Numbered from the stretch's first letter, positions 41,047 through 50,465 are shown. The stretch is DNA of 64,000 nucleotides from Microterricola viridarii (GCF_001542775.1 NZ_CP014145.1:2294001-2358000), one strand, 5' to 3'. Program-made: numbers and translations. The notes: generated from the letters alone by a model not told the origin.

Positions 41047-42531
41047 ATGACCACTTCTCGTGTTGCGCCCAGCGCAGCGGAACTCGACTCCCTCAGCGCC
41101 GATGTCCTCGTGCTCGGAGCGGTTTCGGGCTCCGACGGCCCCGTGCTGCTCGGGGATGCCCCGGCCGTCGAGGAGATCACCGCCCAGTTCGCCACGTTCG
41201 GCTTCGGCGGCAAGGCCGACGAGCTGCTGCGCCTGCCCACCGAGGACCCGTCCTTCGGCAGCGTGGCCATCATCGGCCTGGGTGCGGATGCCGGCACCGA
41301 CGCCGTGCGCAACGCGGCCGCCTCCGCGGTGCGCCAGCTCGCCGGCGCCGAGTCACTCGTGCTCGACTTCGGTATCAACAGCGCGGCCGACACCATCGCG
41401 GCGGTCGAGGGCGCAACGCTCGGCGCCTACGCGTTCGACGTGTTCCGCGGCAAGACCAAGGCCGCTCAGAAGCCGACGGCGGCCTCCGTCACCGTCCTCA
41501 GCCCGGCCGCCGTCTCCGCCGAGGAGCTGGCCAGGGTCGACGTGCTAGCGGATGCGGTCAACTTCGTGAAGGACCTGACGAACACCCCCGGCGCCGAGCT
41601 CTACCCGGCATCCTTCGCCACGGCCGCCGAGCGCGCGGCCGACGGTCTGCCGGTCACCGTCGAGGTGTGGGACGAGGCCAAGCTCTCCGAGGAGGGCTGC
41701 GGCGGCATCCTCGGCGTCGGCCAGGGTTCCTCACGCCTGCCCCGCCTGATCAAGGTCAGCTACAACCCGGCCGGCGCAAGCAAGCACCTCGCATTCGTCG
41801 GCAAGGGCATCACGTTCGACACCGGCGGAAACTCGATGAAGCCGGCCGACTTCATGCTCACCATGCACCACGACATGGCCGGCGCCGCCACCGTGCTCGC
41901 CGCGACCATCGCCGCCGCCCGCCTGCAGCTGAACGTGCGCGTCACCGCCTGGCTGTGCGTGGCCGAGAACCTCGTCTCGGGCACCTCAATCCGCCCGAAC
42001 GACGTGCTCACCATGCGTGATGGCACCACCGTCGAGGTGCTCAACACCGACGCGGAGGGCCGCCTGGTCATGGCCGACGGCCTGTCCCTGGCGAGCGAGG
42101 AGCACCCGGACGCGATCATCGACGTCGCCACCCTCACCGGTGCCGCGATCGTGGCGCTCGGCCGGCGCACCGCCGCCGTCATGGGTGACGACGACCTCGT
42201 CGCAACCGTTGTGGCGGCCGGCAAGGCCACCGGCGAGGCACACTGGCCGATGCCGCTACCCGGCGAGCTGCGCGGCCTGCTCGACTCCCGCTTCGCCGAC
42301 CTGGCCAACCTCAACCCGTCCGTGCGCGACGCCGGTTCGCTGCTCGCCGGCGTGTTCCTGCGTGAATTCATCGGCAAGACCGCGGACGGCTCGGGCACCA
42401 TCCCGTGGGCACACCTCGACATCGCGGGAACCGGCACGCACAACGGTGCGGCCTACGGCGTCACCAGCAGCGGCGGCACCGGTGCCTCGGTGCGCACCAT
42501 GATCACCGTGCTGGAGGGCTTCGCCGAGTAA
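41047..42531 (+). CDS. pepA: Leucyl aminopeptidase (M17)
   Basis: A 494-residue M17 metallo-aminopeptidase. N-terminal alpha/beta domain (1-170), C-terminal catalytic domain with the metal-binding KGITFDTGG, the M17 signature NTDAEGRL near residue 338, and DVATLTGAAIVALG. The Lys-bearing segment is GKGITFDTGGNSMKP, close to the usual GKGITFDSGG. Start ATG 41047 is preferred over the frame open to 40975. Divergent from the LCP gene; followed by a strong bidirectional terminator. Confidence 0.95.
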   Translation: MTTSRVAPSAAELDSLSADVLVLGAVSGSDGPVLLGDAPAVEEITAQFATFGFGGKADELLRLPTEDPSFGSVAIIGLGADAGTDAVRNAAASAVRQLAGAESLVLDFGINSAADTIAAVEGATLGAYAFDVFRGKTKAAQKPTAASVTVLSPAAVSAEELARVDVLADAVNFVKDLTNTPGAELYPASFATAAERAADGLPVTVEVWDEAKLSEEGCGGILGVGQGSSRLPRLIKVSYNPAGASKHLAFVGKGITFDTGGNSMKPADFMLTMHHDMAGAATVLAATIAAARLQLNVRVTAWLCVAENLVSGTSIRPNDVLTMRDGTTVEVLNTDAEGRLVMADGLSLASEEHPDAIIDVATLTGAAIVALGRRTAAVMGDDDLVATVVAAGKATGEAHWPMPLPGELRGLLDSRFADLANLNPSVRDAGSLLAGVFLREFIGKTADGSGTIPWAHLDIAGTGTHNGAAYGVTSSGGTGASVRTMITVLEGFAE

Positions 42532-42550
42532 CGGCGCCCACCGCCCCACC

Positions 42551-42605
42551 GAGCGGGGGCTTCTGCACAGTCGCGCGTTGCGACACCGTGCAGAAGCCCC
42601 CGCTC
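42551..42605. terminator. Bidirectional terminator between pepA and FMN reductase genes
   Basis: A perfect 18-bp stem (gagcgggggcttctgcac / gtgcagaagcccccgctc) with a 19-base loop that itself contains gtcgc/gcgac. It lies in the 80 bases between two convergent genes. Confidence 0.85.
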
Positions 42606-42611
42606 GCTGCA

Positions 42612-43181
42612 CTAGGTGCGCGGCAGAACCGTCAGCACGCGCGTGATGTGGTCGCGGAACTCGTTCATAAACGCGGCGAGGAACTCCGCGGTGCTCTCGA
42701 TGAGCACCTCTCCCGTGTCGGCGAACATCTCCGGCGTGTAGTGGATGTACGCCTCGGGCGCGGTCATCTGGCGGGCGTTGACGAAGCTCAGCACCCCGCG
42801 CAGGCTCTGCTGCGCGACGGCCGTGCCGATCGAGCCGATCGATGCCCCGATCACGGCGGCCGGGATGTGGTCAAACGAGTTCTGCCCCCAGGGCCGCGAC
42901 GCCCAGTCGATCGCGTTCTTCAGCCCGCCGGGGATCGAACGGTTGTACTCCGGGGTGATGAAGAGGATCGCGTCAGAGCGGCCGATCGCCTCCTTCAACG
43001 CATTCGCCTCCGGCGGGTAGTTGCCGTCGTAGTCGGCGCTGTACAGCGGCAGGTCGCGGATCGGGATCTCCGTCAGCTCGAGCTCTTTCGGCGCGACGCC
43101 GATGAGTGCTTTGGACAGGATCCGGTTGATGGACGTTGAGGAGAGACTCCCCACGAAATAGCCGACCTTGTAGGTGCTCAT
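42612..43181 (-). CDS. NADPH-dependent FMN reductase family protein
   Basis: A 189-residue flavodoxin-like protein, ATG 43181 with GAAGGAG upstream. FMN phosphate loop VGYFVGSLSSTSINRIL near the start, then PIRDLPLYSADYDGNYP, FITPEYNRSIPGGLKNAIDWAS and GASIGSIGTAVAQQSLR (in parts). The PEYNRSIPG motif is diagnostic for the NADPH-dependent FMN reductase/azoreductase-like group that reduces quinones, chromate or azo dyes. Physiological substrate is unknown. Confidence 0.92.
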   Translation of the reverse strand: MSTYKVGYFVGSLSSTSINRILSKALIGVAPKELELTEIPIRDLPLYSADYDGNYPPEANALKEAIGRSDAILFITPEYNRSIPGGLKNAIDWASRPWGQNSFDHIPAAVIGASIGSIGTAVAQQSLRGVLSFVNARQMTAPEAYIHYTPEMFADTGEVLIESTAEFLAAFMNEFRDHITRVLTVLPRT

Positions 43182-43262
43182 GCTCACTCCTTCGGCGCCA
43201 CCGTGGCGCGAGGGGGCTCATGCTACGCCCGGCGCCTGTCTGCGCGCCCACCTTCCCTGAGC

Positions 43263-44408
43263 TCAGGCGGGCCAGACCTCCTGGGTGTCGTGGGTGACCC
43301 GCGCCAGGTTCTCAAGGATCGGCTCGACGCCGAGGCCGGGTCCCTGCGGCACGTCGATGTGGCCATCGCGCAGCACGAACGGCTCGGTGATGTCCTCCGT
43401 GTAGAACCGGTCGGACGCCGAAATGTCGCCGGGCAGCGAGAAGCCGTCGAGGGCCGCAAGGGCGGCGTTCGCCGCCCGGCCGAGCCCGGTCTCGAGCATT
43501 CCGCCGCACCACACGGCCACGCCGTGGGCGCGGGAGAGGTCGTGGATGCGCTTGGCCTCGAGGTAGCCGCCGACCCGGCCCGGCTTGATGTTGATGACGG
43601 ATGCCGCGCCGAGCGTGATGGCGTCCGCCGCGTCCTTGGCCGACTCGATCGACTCGTCCAGGCAGATCGGGGTCGACATGGCCGTGGCGAGCTTCGCGTG
43701 CTGCACCAGGTCGTCCTCGGCGAGCGGCTGCTCGATCAGCAACAGGCCGTAGTCGTCGAGGCGCCGCAGGTGCTGGGCGTCCGCGAGCGTGTATGCCGCG
43801 TTGGCGTCGACCTGCAGCAGCACCTCGTCGCCGAACTGCTCGCGCACGGCGGCGACGGGCGCCAGGTCCCAGCCGGGCTGGATCTTCAGCTTGATACGCA
43901 CGTAGCCCTCGTCGAGGTAGCCGCCGACGGCGCCCAGCAGGGCGTCGACGGAGGGCTGGATGCCGACGGAGACACCGGCGGGCACCCGGGTGCGGGTGGC
44001 GCCGAAGTAGCGGGCGAACGACTCCCCGCGCGCACGCAGCTCCGCGTCGAGCACGGCCATCTCGATCGCGGCCTTCGCCATGCGGTGGCCGACGACCTTC
44101 TCGAGCAGCGCGCCGACGGTCTCGGCGGTGACCTCGCGGCCCTCCGCCTGCACCCGGGCGAGCATGGGCAACAGGTAGAGCTGGATCATGCGCTTGGCGC
44201 CGTCGATGTACTCGGGCGAGTAGAGCGGCTCGCCGAGTGCGACGCACTCGCCCCAGCCGACGACGTCGACCCGGCCGTTCGGCGTCGGCACGCTGCCGGC
44301 CACGCGCAGCACCAGCGTGTTGCGCTCGGTCTGGGTGCTGAACGAGGTGGTGAACGGGGAGACGAGCGGGAGTCTGAGCTCGCGCAGTTCGACGGATTCG
44401 ATGAGCAT
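43263..44408 (-). CDS. Enolase-superfamily N-succinylamino acid racemase / o-succinylbenzoate synthase
   Basis: A 381-residue enolase-superfamily protein of the MenC2/NSAR branch. Catalytic residues: KLK in RIKLKIQPG near residue 172 (KxK), metal ligands Asp in LQVDANAAYT near 199, Glu in LIEQPLAEDD, Asp in ICLDESIES, and the second catalytic Lys in INIKPGRVGGYLEA near 274. This branch racemises N-succinylamino acids, makes o-succinylbenzoate, or does both. No other men genes are here; instead an M20 hydrolase and a COG3375-like GNAT precede it, the arrangement of the pathway that inverts D- to L-amino acids. I therefore prefer N-succinylamino acid racemase. Last gene of the large peptide operon. 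Confidence 0.85.
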   Translation of the reverse strand: MLIESVELRELRLPLVSPFTTSFSTQTERNTLVLRVAGSVPTPNGRVDVVGWGECVALGEPLYSPEYIDGAKRMIQLYLLPMLARVQAEGREVTAETVGALLEKVVGHRMAKAAIEMAVLDAELRARGESFARYFGATRTRVPAGVSVGIQPSVDALLGAVGGYLDEGYVRIKLKIQPGWDLAPVAAVREQFGDEVLLQVDANAAYTLADAQHLRRLDDYGLLLIEQPLAEDDLVQHAKLATAMSTPICLDESIESAKDAADAITLGAASVINIKPGRVGGYLEAKRIHDLSRAHGVAVWCGGMLETGLGRAANAALAALDGFSLPGDISASDRFYTEDITEPFVLRDGHIDVPQGPGLGVEPILENLARVTHDTQEVWPA

Positions 44409-44411
44409 GGG

Positions 44412-45206
44412 TTACCTCCGGGTGAAAACGTAGTGATGTGCGGGATCGAATCCGGCGGGGAGCCAGTCCGGCGATCCGAAGAGCGGTTCGAGGGCGCCGC
44501 GCAGCGCGCCGCGCCAGGCGCGGGCCGTCGAGGGCGCCTCCAGCCGCATCCGTTCGATGTCGGCGGGGATCTGCACCACGACCGTCTCGGCATTGGTCGC
44601 GCTGGAGTCGTAGACCGGCCGGCCGTCGGCGTTGGCGAGCAGCAGCGCTCCGGCGCCGTCGGTGCTGACCGGGGCTGGCCGTTCCACCGGGTCGAGCGCC
44701 CACTCCACGAGCAGCCTGTCGCTCTCGTCCCCCGCGTTGATGCCGTCGGACATGGTGCCGTAGCAGTTGGCGATGTAGCTGGTCAGCGTGGCGCCCAGCG
44801 AGTTGAGGTTGAAGTGCGCGTTGCGGGCGATCAGCGGGTCGAAGGTCCAGCGGATGGTGCCGATGCCGCGTTCCAGGCACCAGTCGCGCTGGTGCTGCTT
44901 CAGCCGTCGGCCGATCCCGCCGCCCGCGATGTCGGAGCGCACCCCGGCGATGTGCGAGTGCAGGGCAGAGCCCGCCGGCTCGGCGAAGAAGCCGACGCAG
45001 CCGCCCACAATGCGGTCCCCCGCGAAAGCGCCTGAGACGTAGTTGCCGCTGTGCTTGAGCGCAATGAGCATCGACAGGTCGAACATGGTGTGACCCGGCT
45101 GCGTTCCCCAGATACTGTCGAAGACCGCAACGAGCTCGGTGAGTTCCTCGACCGTCGTGAGCGAGCGCACCTCGGTGATGACGAGCGTGTCAGTGTGACC
45201 CGGCAT
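44412..45206 (-). CDS. GNAT acyltransferase, COG3375-like (probable amino-acid succinyltransferase)
   Basis: A 264-residue protein from ATG 45206, preceded by GGGGGAGG. It has a GNAT core (residues 20-150: VFDSIWGTQPGHTMFDLSML, GAFAGDRIVGGCVGF, GVRSDIAGGGIGRRLKQHQRDW as the acyl-CoA loop) and a family-specific region (IRWTFDPLIARNAHFNLNSL, LTSYIANCYGTMSDGIN, DRLLVEWAL; read in parts) typical of COG3375. Such proteins accompany N-succinylamino acid racemases, and one in Geobacillus is a D-amino acid N-succinyltransferase. Its stop is 3 bases from the racemase start. As sequenced its frame is open upstream into the M20 gene. Confidence 0.85.
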   Translation of the reverse strand: MPGHTDTLVITEVRSLTTVEELTELVAVFDSIWGTQPGHTMFDLSMLIALKHSGNYVSGAFAGDRIVGGCVGFFAEPAGSALHSHIAGVRSDIAGGGIGRRLKQHQRDWCLERGIGTIRWTFDPLIARNAHFNLNSLGATLTSYIANCYGTMSDGINAGDESDRLLVEWALDPVERPAPVSTDGAGALLLANADGRPVYDSSATNAETVVVQIPADIERMRLEAPSTARAWRGALRGALEPLFGSPDWLPAGFDPAHHYVFTRR

Positions 45207-46346
45207 GGTTGCCTCCCCCAGCACAGACTGTATAAGCGCGGCGACGAGCGCCGTGCGCGGGGCGAAACCGGCCACCACGGCATGCTCGTTCTCGGCGTGG
45301 GCGCCACCGCCCCAGACACCGATGCCGTCGAGCGTCGGCACACCCAGACCCGCGGTGAAGTTGCCGTCGGATGCCCCGCCGACGGCGATGCCCCGCAGCT
45401 CCGGCAGTCCGAGTACGGTCGCGAGCCGGTGCGCTTCCGCGAAGAGCGCGGCAGAGGCGCCGGCCTCCAGCGGCAGGCGGTTGATGCCGCCCTCGACGCG
45501 CAGGGCGGAGCCGGGCACGGCGGGTGCGATGGCGCGGATGGCCGCGTCGAGGCGTTCCTGGGCTGCTGCCGAGTGCGAGCGCACGTCGACGGAGACGGAT
45601 GCCTCCGCCGGAACCGTGTTCGTGGTGATGCCGATCGCGGCGCGCGTGGGCACGACGCTGAGTCCCGGTTCACTGCCGTGCAGCGCGGCGATCGCGATGA
45701 TCGCGTGGGCGAGCGCGACGCCGGCGTTGACCCCCTTCTCCGGCTCCAGGCCGGCGTGGGCGGCACGCCCCTCCGCCTGGACCCGGTACAGCGAGACGCC
45801 CTTGCGCTCCACCTTCAGCTCGCCGGCATCGCCGCCGGCCTCCAGCACCAGGCTGGCCAGGGCTCCGGCGGCCGTCTGCTCGATGAGTTCGCGCGAGCTC
45901 GGTGAGCCGAGCTCCTCGTCTCCGGTGATCAGCAGGGTCACCCCGTCGAGGGCGGCATCCCCGCCCCGCTCGCGGAGCAGGCAGAGGGCGTGGATGGCCA
46001 CGGCCAGCCCGCCCTTCATGTCCACGGCGCCCGGACCGCGCAGCACGCCGTCGGTGACGACGGCCGGGATGCGCGCCAGCGTGCCGAGCGGCCAGACGGT
46101 GTCGTGGTGGCCGAGCAGTAGCACGCGCGTCTCGGTGCCCCAGCGGGCCAGCACGTGGGTGCTGCCTTCGCGGACGATCTGCTCGGCGCGGACGCCGAGC
46201 CGCTCGGCGAGCAGTGCGCAGACGGCATCCGCGCTGCGCGCAACGGCGGCGTGGTCGGCCGACGGCGATTCAACCTCGATGAGGGCGATCGCGTCGGCCA
46301 CGATCTGCTCCAGTCGGGTGGTGGCGGATGCAAGAAGCTCAGGCAT
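45190..46346 (-). CDS. M20 family metallopeptidase / deacylase
   Basis: A roughly 385-residue M20 (carboxypeptidase G2/desuccinylase-like) hydrolase from ATG 46346. Metal ligands and catalytic residues: VLLLGHHDTVWP (His), GPGAVDMKGG (bridging Asp), ITGDEELGSPSS (catalytic Glu and ligand Glu), VLEAGGDAGELK, and the late GGGAHAENEH (His). As given the frame runs straight into the GNAT gene with no stop (…LGEATMPGHTDT). Restoring one base in the C run at 45215-45219 gives the end LGGGNHAGSH and a TGA at 45190, overlapping the GNAT start. A genuine fusion is the alternative. Its start overlaps the preceding gene's stop by 8 bases. Likely substrate, by context, is N-succinyl- or N-acyl-L-amino acids. 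Confidence 0.85.
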
Positions 46347-49300
46347 TCGACACCTCAGGGAATGCGCGGCTGCCGAAGTGCAGCAGGCGCCCGCCCTCGT
46401 GCTCGACCAGCCAGACCCGGGTCCATCCGGGGCGACCGGCTGCCCCGGCGGCGAGGTGGCCGCCTTCGCCCGGGTGCACGGTGAACTCGGTGGTCCCGGC
46501 CATCTCCTCCCGGCCGGACGGGTTCCCGCTGTCGACGCGGGTGGCCACCAGCGCGCCGTCGGTGACGGCCAGCGTGATCTCGGCAGAGGCGTCGCGGTAG
46601 CGCCCGACGAGCGCGGCGGCGGTCTCGGCGTCGACGGCATCCAGCGACGTCGCGGCGAACGGAGCCGTCATCCGGGCCCCGGCGATGGTCTGGGCGATCT
46701 CGGCGAAGAGCTCATCGCTGGCCGCGGTCATGTGCCCGCCGTTGGTGAGCAGCACGAAGGCCACGCCCTTGGACGCAATCGCCCGGGCAAACGCCTGCTG
46801 GCCGATGGTGCCGCCGTCGTGGCCGTGCACGCGCACGCCGCTCCAGTCGTACTGCAGCCAGCTGAGACCCATGATCTCTGCGACGCCCTCGGAGTCGGAG
46901 ACCTGCTGGTCTTCCAGCATCAGCCGGTGGCCGGCGGTGCTGAGGAGCCGGGGTTCGGCGGACATCGAGTCGGCCAGAAACGCGAGAACGTCGTCAACCT
47001 GGGCGCTGATCAGCCCGGCGGGCCGGGCAGAGGGCACGATGCTGGTCTGTGTGACGGGAGTGGCGCTGCCGCTGCGGGCATCGCCGCCGTGGCCAATCGC
47101 GTGGCGGAACAGCATCGTGTCCTCCTGCAGCATCGTCGTGGCACTGAGGCCCAGCGGCTGGAGGATGCGCTCGGTCACCACCTCGTGCCAGTAGGCGCCG
47201 CGCAGCACCTCGATGATGCGGCCGAGCACGACGAACCCGGTGTTGCAGTACGACCAGTTGACGCCCGGTGCAAAGTGCGAGGTGACCTCGCCGAGCGAGT
47301 CGACGAAGAGCTCGACGCAGTCGTGGCCGCGGCCGGTGTCCGTGAAGATGTCGCCGTCGATGCCGCTGGTGTGGGTGAGCAGGTGGCGCGGCGTCACGGT
47401 GGCCGAGGCGTGCGCGTCGGCGACGGTGAATCCGGGCAGCACCGCGCGCACGGGGGCGTCGAGGTCGAGCAGTCCCTCCTCGACGAGCTGCATGATGAGC
47501 GTTCCGGTGTAGACCTTGGTGATCGAGCCGATCTGGAAGAGCGTGTCGTCGGTGACGGCGACCCCGGTGGCCGTGCTGGTGAGCCCGGCCGACACGACCG
47601 TGGTCTCCGTTCCGGAGCGGGTGGTGGTGAGGATGCCGAGGGCGGCACCGGGAATGCCGTACTTCTCGATGACGGTCTGCAGGCGGGTCTGCCAGTAGTC
47701 CCGCTCGACGGTGGCCGCGGCGGGCGTCGGCGACAGGTGCCGCTCGAACCAGTCGACCAGGCGGCGGCTGTAGTCGACCCGGTGCGAGGGGGGCCCGACC
47801 AGCACGAAGGCGTGCGAGCCGCCCGGGTAGAGCACGAGCTCCGACTCGACGCCGGCGAGCAGCAGCCCGCCGTGCCACTGCTCGGCCTGGAGGGCGGGGC
47901 AGAGCAGGTCGGCCGCGCCGTGCAGGATGAGGGTCGGCGCGGTGACCTGCTCGACCCGGTCGAGCGGCGACAGCGCGCGCGCCCGGCCGCTGCCGCGACG
48001 GAACTCGAGGTGATCCAGCAGCACGCCGTCATCCGAGGCCCCGGTGAGGTGGGCGAGGTCGGCCACCAGCCCGCCGGCCACGGCCACCGCGAAGCGGTCG
48101 GTGAACGCGGTCAGCGCGCACGTCATGAAGCCGCCGTAGCTGTAGCCCGTGACGAGCAGCTGGGCGGGGTCGGCGACGCCCTCGGCGATCAGCGCGTCGA
48201 TCGGCTCGAGCAGGTCGGGCAGGTCGGCCTCGCCCCAGGCGTCGTGCACGCCGTCGAAGAAGGCCTGGCCATAGCCGTCGCTGCCGCGCGGGTTCACCAT
48301 CAGCACGGTGTAGCCGCGGGCCACGAGCTCGGCATGGTGCGGCTGCATGATCGACGGGGTTCCGGTCCACGCGTTGTGCGGTCCGCCGTGCACGTCCAAC
48401 ACGAGCGGGCCGGCCTGCGTGAGAGACGGGTCACGCAGGGTCCAACCCTGCACGCGGGAGCCGTCGGAGATGTCGAACCAGCGTTCCTCGGCGATCGGCA
48501 CGGTGACGCCGGCCAGGGCCGCGCCGAAGGAGGTGAGCACCACCGGCTCCCCGCCGGCGAGCGGCACCTCGACGATCTCACCGAAGCTGCTCTCCGTGGC
48601 CAGCACCGCACGGATCGAGCGCTGCGACGCGGCGAATCCGGACACCACGCGCTGCGCACCGGCCACGATGGAACGCGACGGTCCCCCGGCGAGCGGCACG
48701 GCGTGCAGCTCGGTTGAACCGCCCTCGCGCAGGCAGAACAGCACCTCGCCGTCGGCGGTCAGCGTCGGGCGGCCGCCCGGGTAGGCCGTCCCGCCCGGCA
48801 TGACGTTGCGGTCAAGCGCCGCCGTCAGGCTGACATCGGCGAGGGCCGGGTCCAGGTGCAGCACGATGAGTTCTGCGTTGCGGATGCCGGGGGCCTCCGC
48901 CCCGACGGCCACCACGGCGTCGCCGGCCGGCGCCCAGAGCAAGGGCGCGTGCACGGCACGCGAGCGGCCGACCGGCACCGCCGCGGCGGTGCGATCGGTC
49001 AGGTCGATGACGTGGACGCGGGTCTCCAGGGTGCGATCCGCGTCGGCATCGATCCCGGCGCTGAAGGCCAGCTTCGTGCCGTCCGGGGAGTAGGCCGGCT
49101 CCGAGGCGTCCCAGTCGCCGTCGCTCAGCCGAGTCAGGGCGCCGGAGGCCAGGTCGAGCTCGAACAGGTGGGCGCGAGCCGATCCCCGGGCGCCAACACC
49201 GTCGACCTTGTGCCGGAGGCCGCGGCTGACGAGGGCGGTGGCGGATCCGCGGGACACGGTCGCGGAGAACGCGACGCGCGTGCCGTCCGGGGAGACCACC

Positions 49301-49674
49301 GGAGCGCCGGCGCCCTGCGGCAGCCGGGCAGCGGTGGTCAGCTGGCGGATCGCGCCGCCGTCGGCGTTGATGGCGTGCAGCTGCGCGGTGCCGTTCGCGT
49401 CGGGGCGCAGGAACAGCACGTCGCCGGTGGCGGAATTCCAGACCGGGTTGCTGTCATTCGGGCCCGCGGTGAGCGCGCGGGCTTCGCCGTCCGCGCCGAT
49501 CAGCCAGAGCGAGCTGGTGTTGCTGTCGGAGGCGCGGTCGCTCGCCTGGCGCGCGAACACGGTGCGGCCGGCGGCATCCGTGGCCAGGCCGGCCGGGATG
49601 ACGACGTCCAGGTAGTCCTCGATCGTCGCCGGTCGGGAGGTGGCCTGCTGTGCGGGCATGATCTGGTCATTCAT
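46339..49674 (-). CDS. S9 peptidase fused to S12 beta-lactamase-like serine hydrolase
   Basis: A 1111-residue two-enzyme chain. Residues 1-390: WD40-like/TolB-like beta-propeller blades (VVSPDGTRVAFSA, PAYSPDGTKLAFSA). Residues 390-645: prolyl-oligopeptidase catalytic domain with LVLDVHGGPHNAW, nucleophile Ser in VTGYSYGGFMT near 511, APTLILHGAADLLCP (Asp) and PGGSHAFV (His). After a short linker (LSPTPAAATVERDYWQ), residues 660-1030 are a class C beta-lactamase/S12 domain with SITK near 716 (catalytic Ser and Lys), WSYCNTG near 808 (Tyr) and GHDGGTIG (HDG in place of KTG). The last 80 residues form a small lipocalin-like domain. No signal peptide, so it acts on imported peptides. S12 members include D-aminopeptidases, fitting the D-amino acid genes downstream. 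Confidence 0.88.
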   Translation of the reverse strand: MNDQIMPAQQATSRPATIEDYLDVVIPAGLATDAAGRTVFARQASDRASDSNTSSLWLIGADGEARALTAGPNDSNPVWNSATGDVLFLRPDANGTAQLHAINADGGAIRQLTTAARLPQGAGAPVVSPDGTRVAFSATVSRGSATALVSRGLRHKVDGVGARGSARAHLFELDLASGALTRLSDGDWDASEPAYSPDGTKLAFSAGIDADADRTLETRVHVIDLTDRTAAAVPVGRSRAVHAPLLWAPAGDAVVAVGAEAPGIRNAELIVLHLDPALADVSLTAALDRNVMPGGTAYPGGRPTLTADGEVLFCLREGGSTELHAVPLAGGPSRSIVAGAQRVVSGFAASQRSIRAVLATESSFGEIVEVPLAGGEPVVLTSFGAALAGVTVPIAEERWFDISDGSRVQGWTLRDPSLTQAGPLVLDVHGGPHNAWTGTPSIMQPHHAELVARGYTVLMVNPRGSDGYGQAFFDGVHDAWGEADLPDLLEPIDALIAEGVADPAQLLVTGYSYGGFMTCALTAFTDRFAVAVAGGLVADLAHLTGASDDGVLLDHLEFRRGSGRARALSPLDRVEQVTAPTLILHGAADLLCPALQAEQWHGGLLLAGVESELVLYPGGSHAFVLVGPPSHRVDYSRRLVDWFERHLSPTPAAATVERDYWQTRLQTVIEKYGIPGAALGILTTTRSGTETTVVSAGLTSTATGVAVTDDTLFQIGSITKVYTGTLIMQLVEEGLLDLDAPVRAVLPGFTVADAHASATVTPRHLLTHTSGIDGDIFTDTGRGHDCVELFVDSLGEVTSHFAPGVNWSYCNTGFVVLGRIIEVLRGAYWHEVVTERILQPLGLSATTMLQEDTMLFRHAIGHGGDARSGSATPVTQTSIVPSARPAGLISAQVDDVLAFLADSMSAEPRLLSTAGHRLMLEDQQVSDSEGVAEIMGLSWLQYDWSGVRVHGHDGGTIGQQAFARAIASKGVAFVLLTNGGHMTAASDELFAEIAQTIAGARMTAPFAATSLDAVDAETAAALVGRYRDASAEITLAVTDGALVATRVDSGNPSGREEMAGTTEFTVHPGEGGHLAAGAAGRPGWTRVWLVEHEGGRLLHFGSRAFPEVSNA

Positions 49675-50465
49675 CGGAACATCGGCTCCCCGAGTTGTGG
49701 AATCGCGGCCATGAGCTCGCGCGTGTACTGGTGTTGTGGGTTGTCGATGACGTCGAGCACGGGGCCCGACTCGACGAGCTCGCCGTGCCGCATGACCGCG
49801 ACCTGGTCGCAGACGTAGCGCACCACGGCCAGGTTGTGGCTGACGAAGAGCATTGTGAAGCCGAGCTCCCGCTGTAGTTCGAGCAGCAGGTTGAGCACGG
49901 CGCCCTGCACCGAGACGTCCAGCGCCGAGGTGATCTCATCGGCGAGCAGCACGCTCGGCCCGGCGGCGAGGGCACGGGCGATCGCGACCCGCTGGCGCTG
50001 GCCGCCGGAGAGCACCGACGGGTAGCTGTCTGCGCGGTCGGCGCCGAGGCTGACGGCGTGCAGCAACCGCTCGACCTCCTGGGTGCGCGCGGCGCGGCCG
50101 CGCTTCGGGGTGCGGTCGCGGCGTTCCGCGGCACGCAGGGCCTCGCCGATCGACTCGCCGATCGTCATCCGCGGGTCGAGGCAGGAGGAGGGGTCCTGGA
50201 AGATCATCTGGATGCGGCGACGGAGCCTGGCGGTTTCCCCCCGGGCGCCCACGACGTCGACGCCGTCGACCAGGATCCGCCCGGAGCTGGCCTCGACGAG
50301 GCCGACGGCGGCGCGGGCCAGGGTCGACTTGCCCGACCCCGATTCGCCGACGAGCCCCATGATGCTGCCCTGCGGGATGCTCAGCGAGACGCCCTTGACC
50401 GCGTGGAAGCGGCTCGCACCGGCACCGAAGTGCACGTGGACGTCGTCGAACTCGATGGCGCTCAT
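49671..50465 (-). CDS. Peptide ABC transporter ATP-binding protein (DppF/OppF type)
   Basis: A 264-residue ATPase: Walker A GESGSGKST, Q-loop IFQDPSSCLDPRMTIGES, signature LSGGQRQRVAIARAL, Walker B VLLADEITSALD and H-loop FVSHNLAVV. The PSSCLDPRM string marks the DppF/OppF group. Its stop overlaps the downstream S9/S12 gene start, and its start overlaps the stop of the permease-ATPase fusion gene by 4 bases, so all are coupled. It pairs with the ATPase half of that fusion to power peptide import. Confidence 0.93.
   Translation of the reverse strand: MSAIEFDDVHVHFGAGASRFHAVKGVSLSIPQGSIMGLVGESGSGKSTLARAAVGLVEASSGRILVDGVDVVGARGETARLRRRIQMIFQDPSSCLDPRMTIGESIGEALRAAERRDRTPKRGRAARTQEVERLLHAVSLGADRADSYPSVLSGGQRQRVAIARALAAGPSVLLADEITSALDVSVQGAVLNLLLELQRELGFTMLFVSHNLAVVRYVCDQVAVMRHGELVESGPVLDVIDNPQHQYTRELMAAIPQLGEPMFR

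Noticed and set aside
43263..44408. Assignment of the enolase-superfamily gene to menaquinone synthesis (menC)
   Set aside because: Not excluded, but no other men genes are present and the GNAT and M20 neighbours fit N-succinylamino acid racemase better.
45205..48717. 1170-codon open frame on the plus strand opposite the M20 and S9/S12 genes
   Set aside because: Antisense shadow with biased Ser/Arg/Ala composition and no recognisable domain, while the opposite strand encodes intact catalytic motifs.
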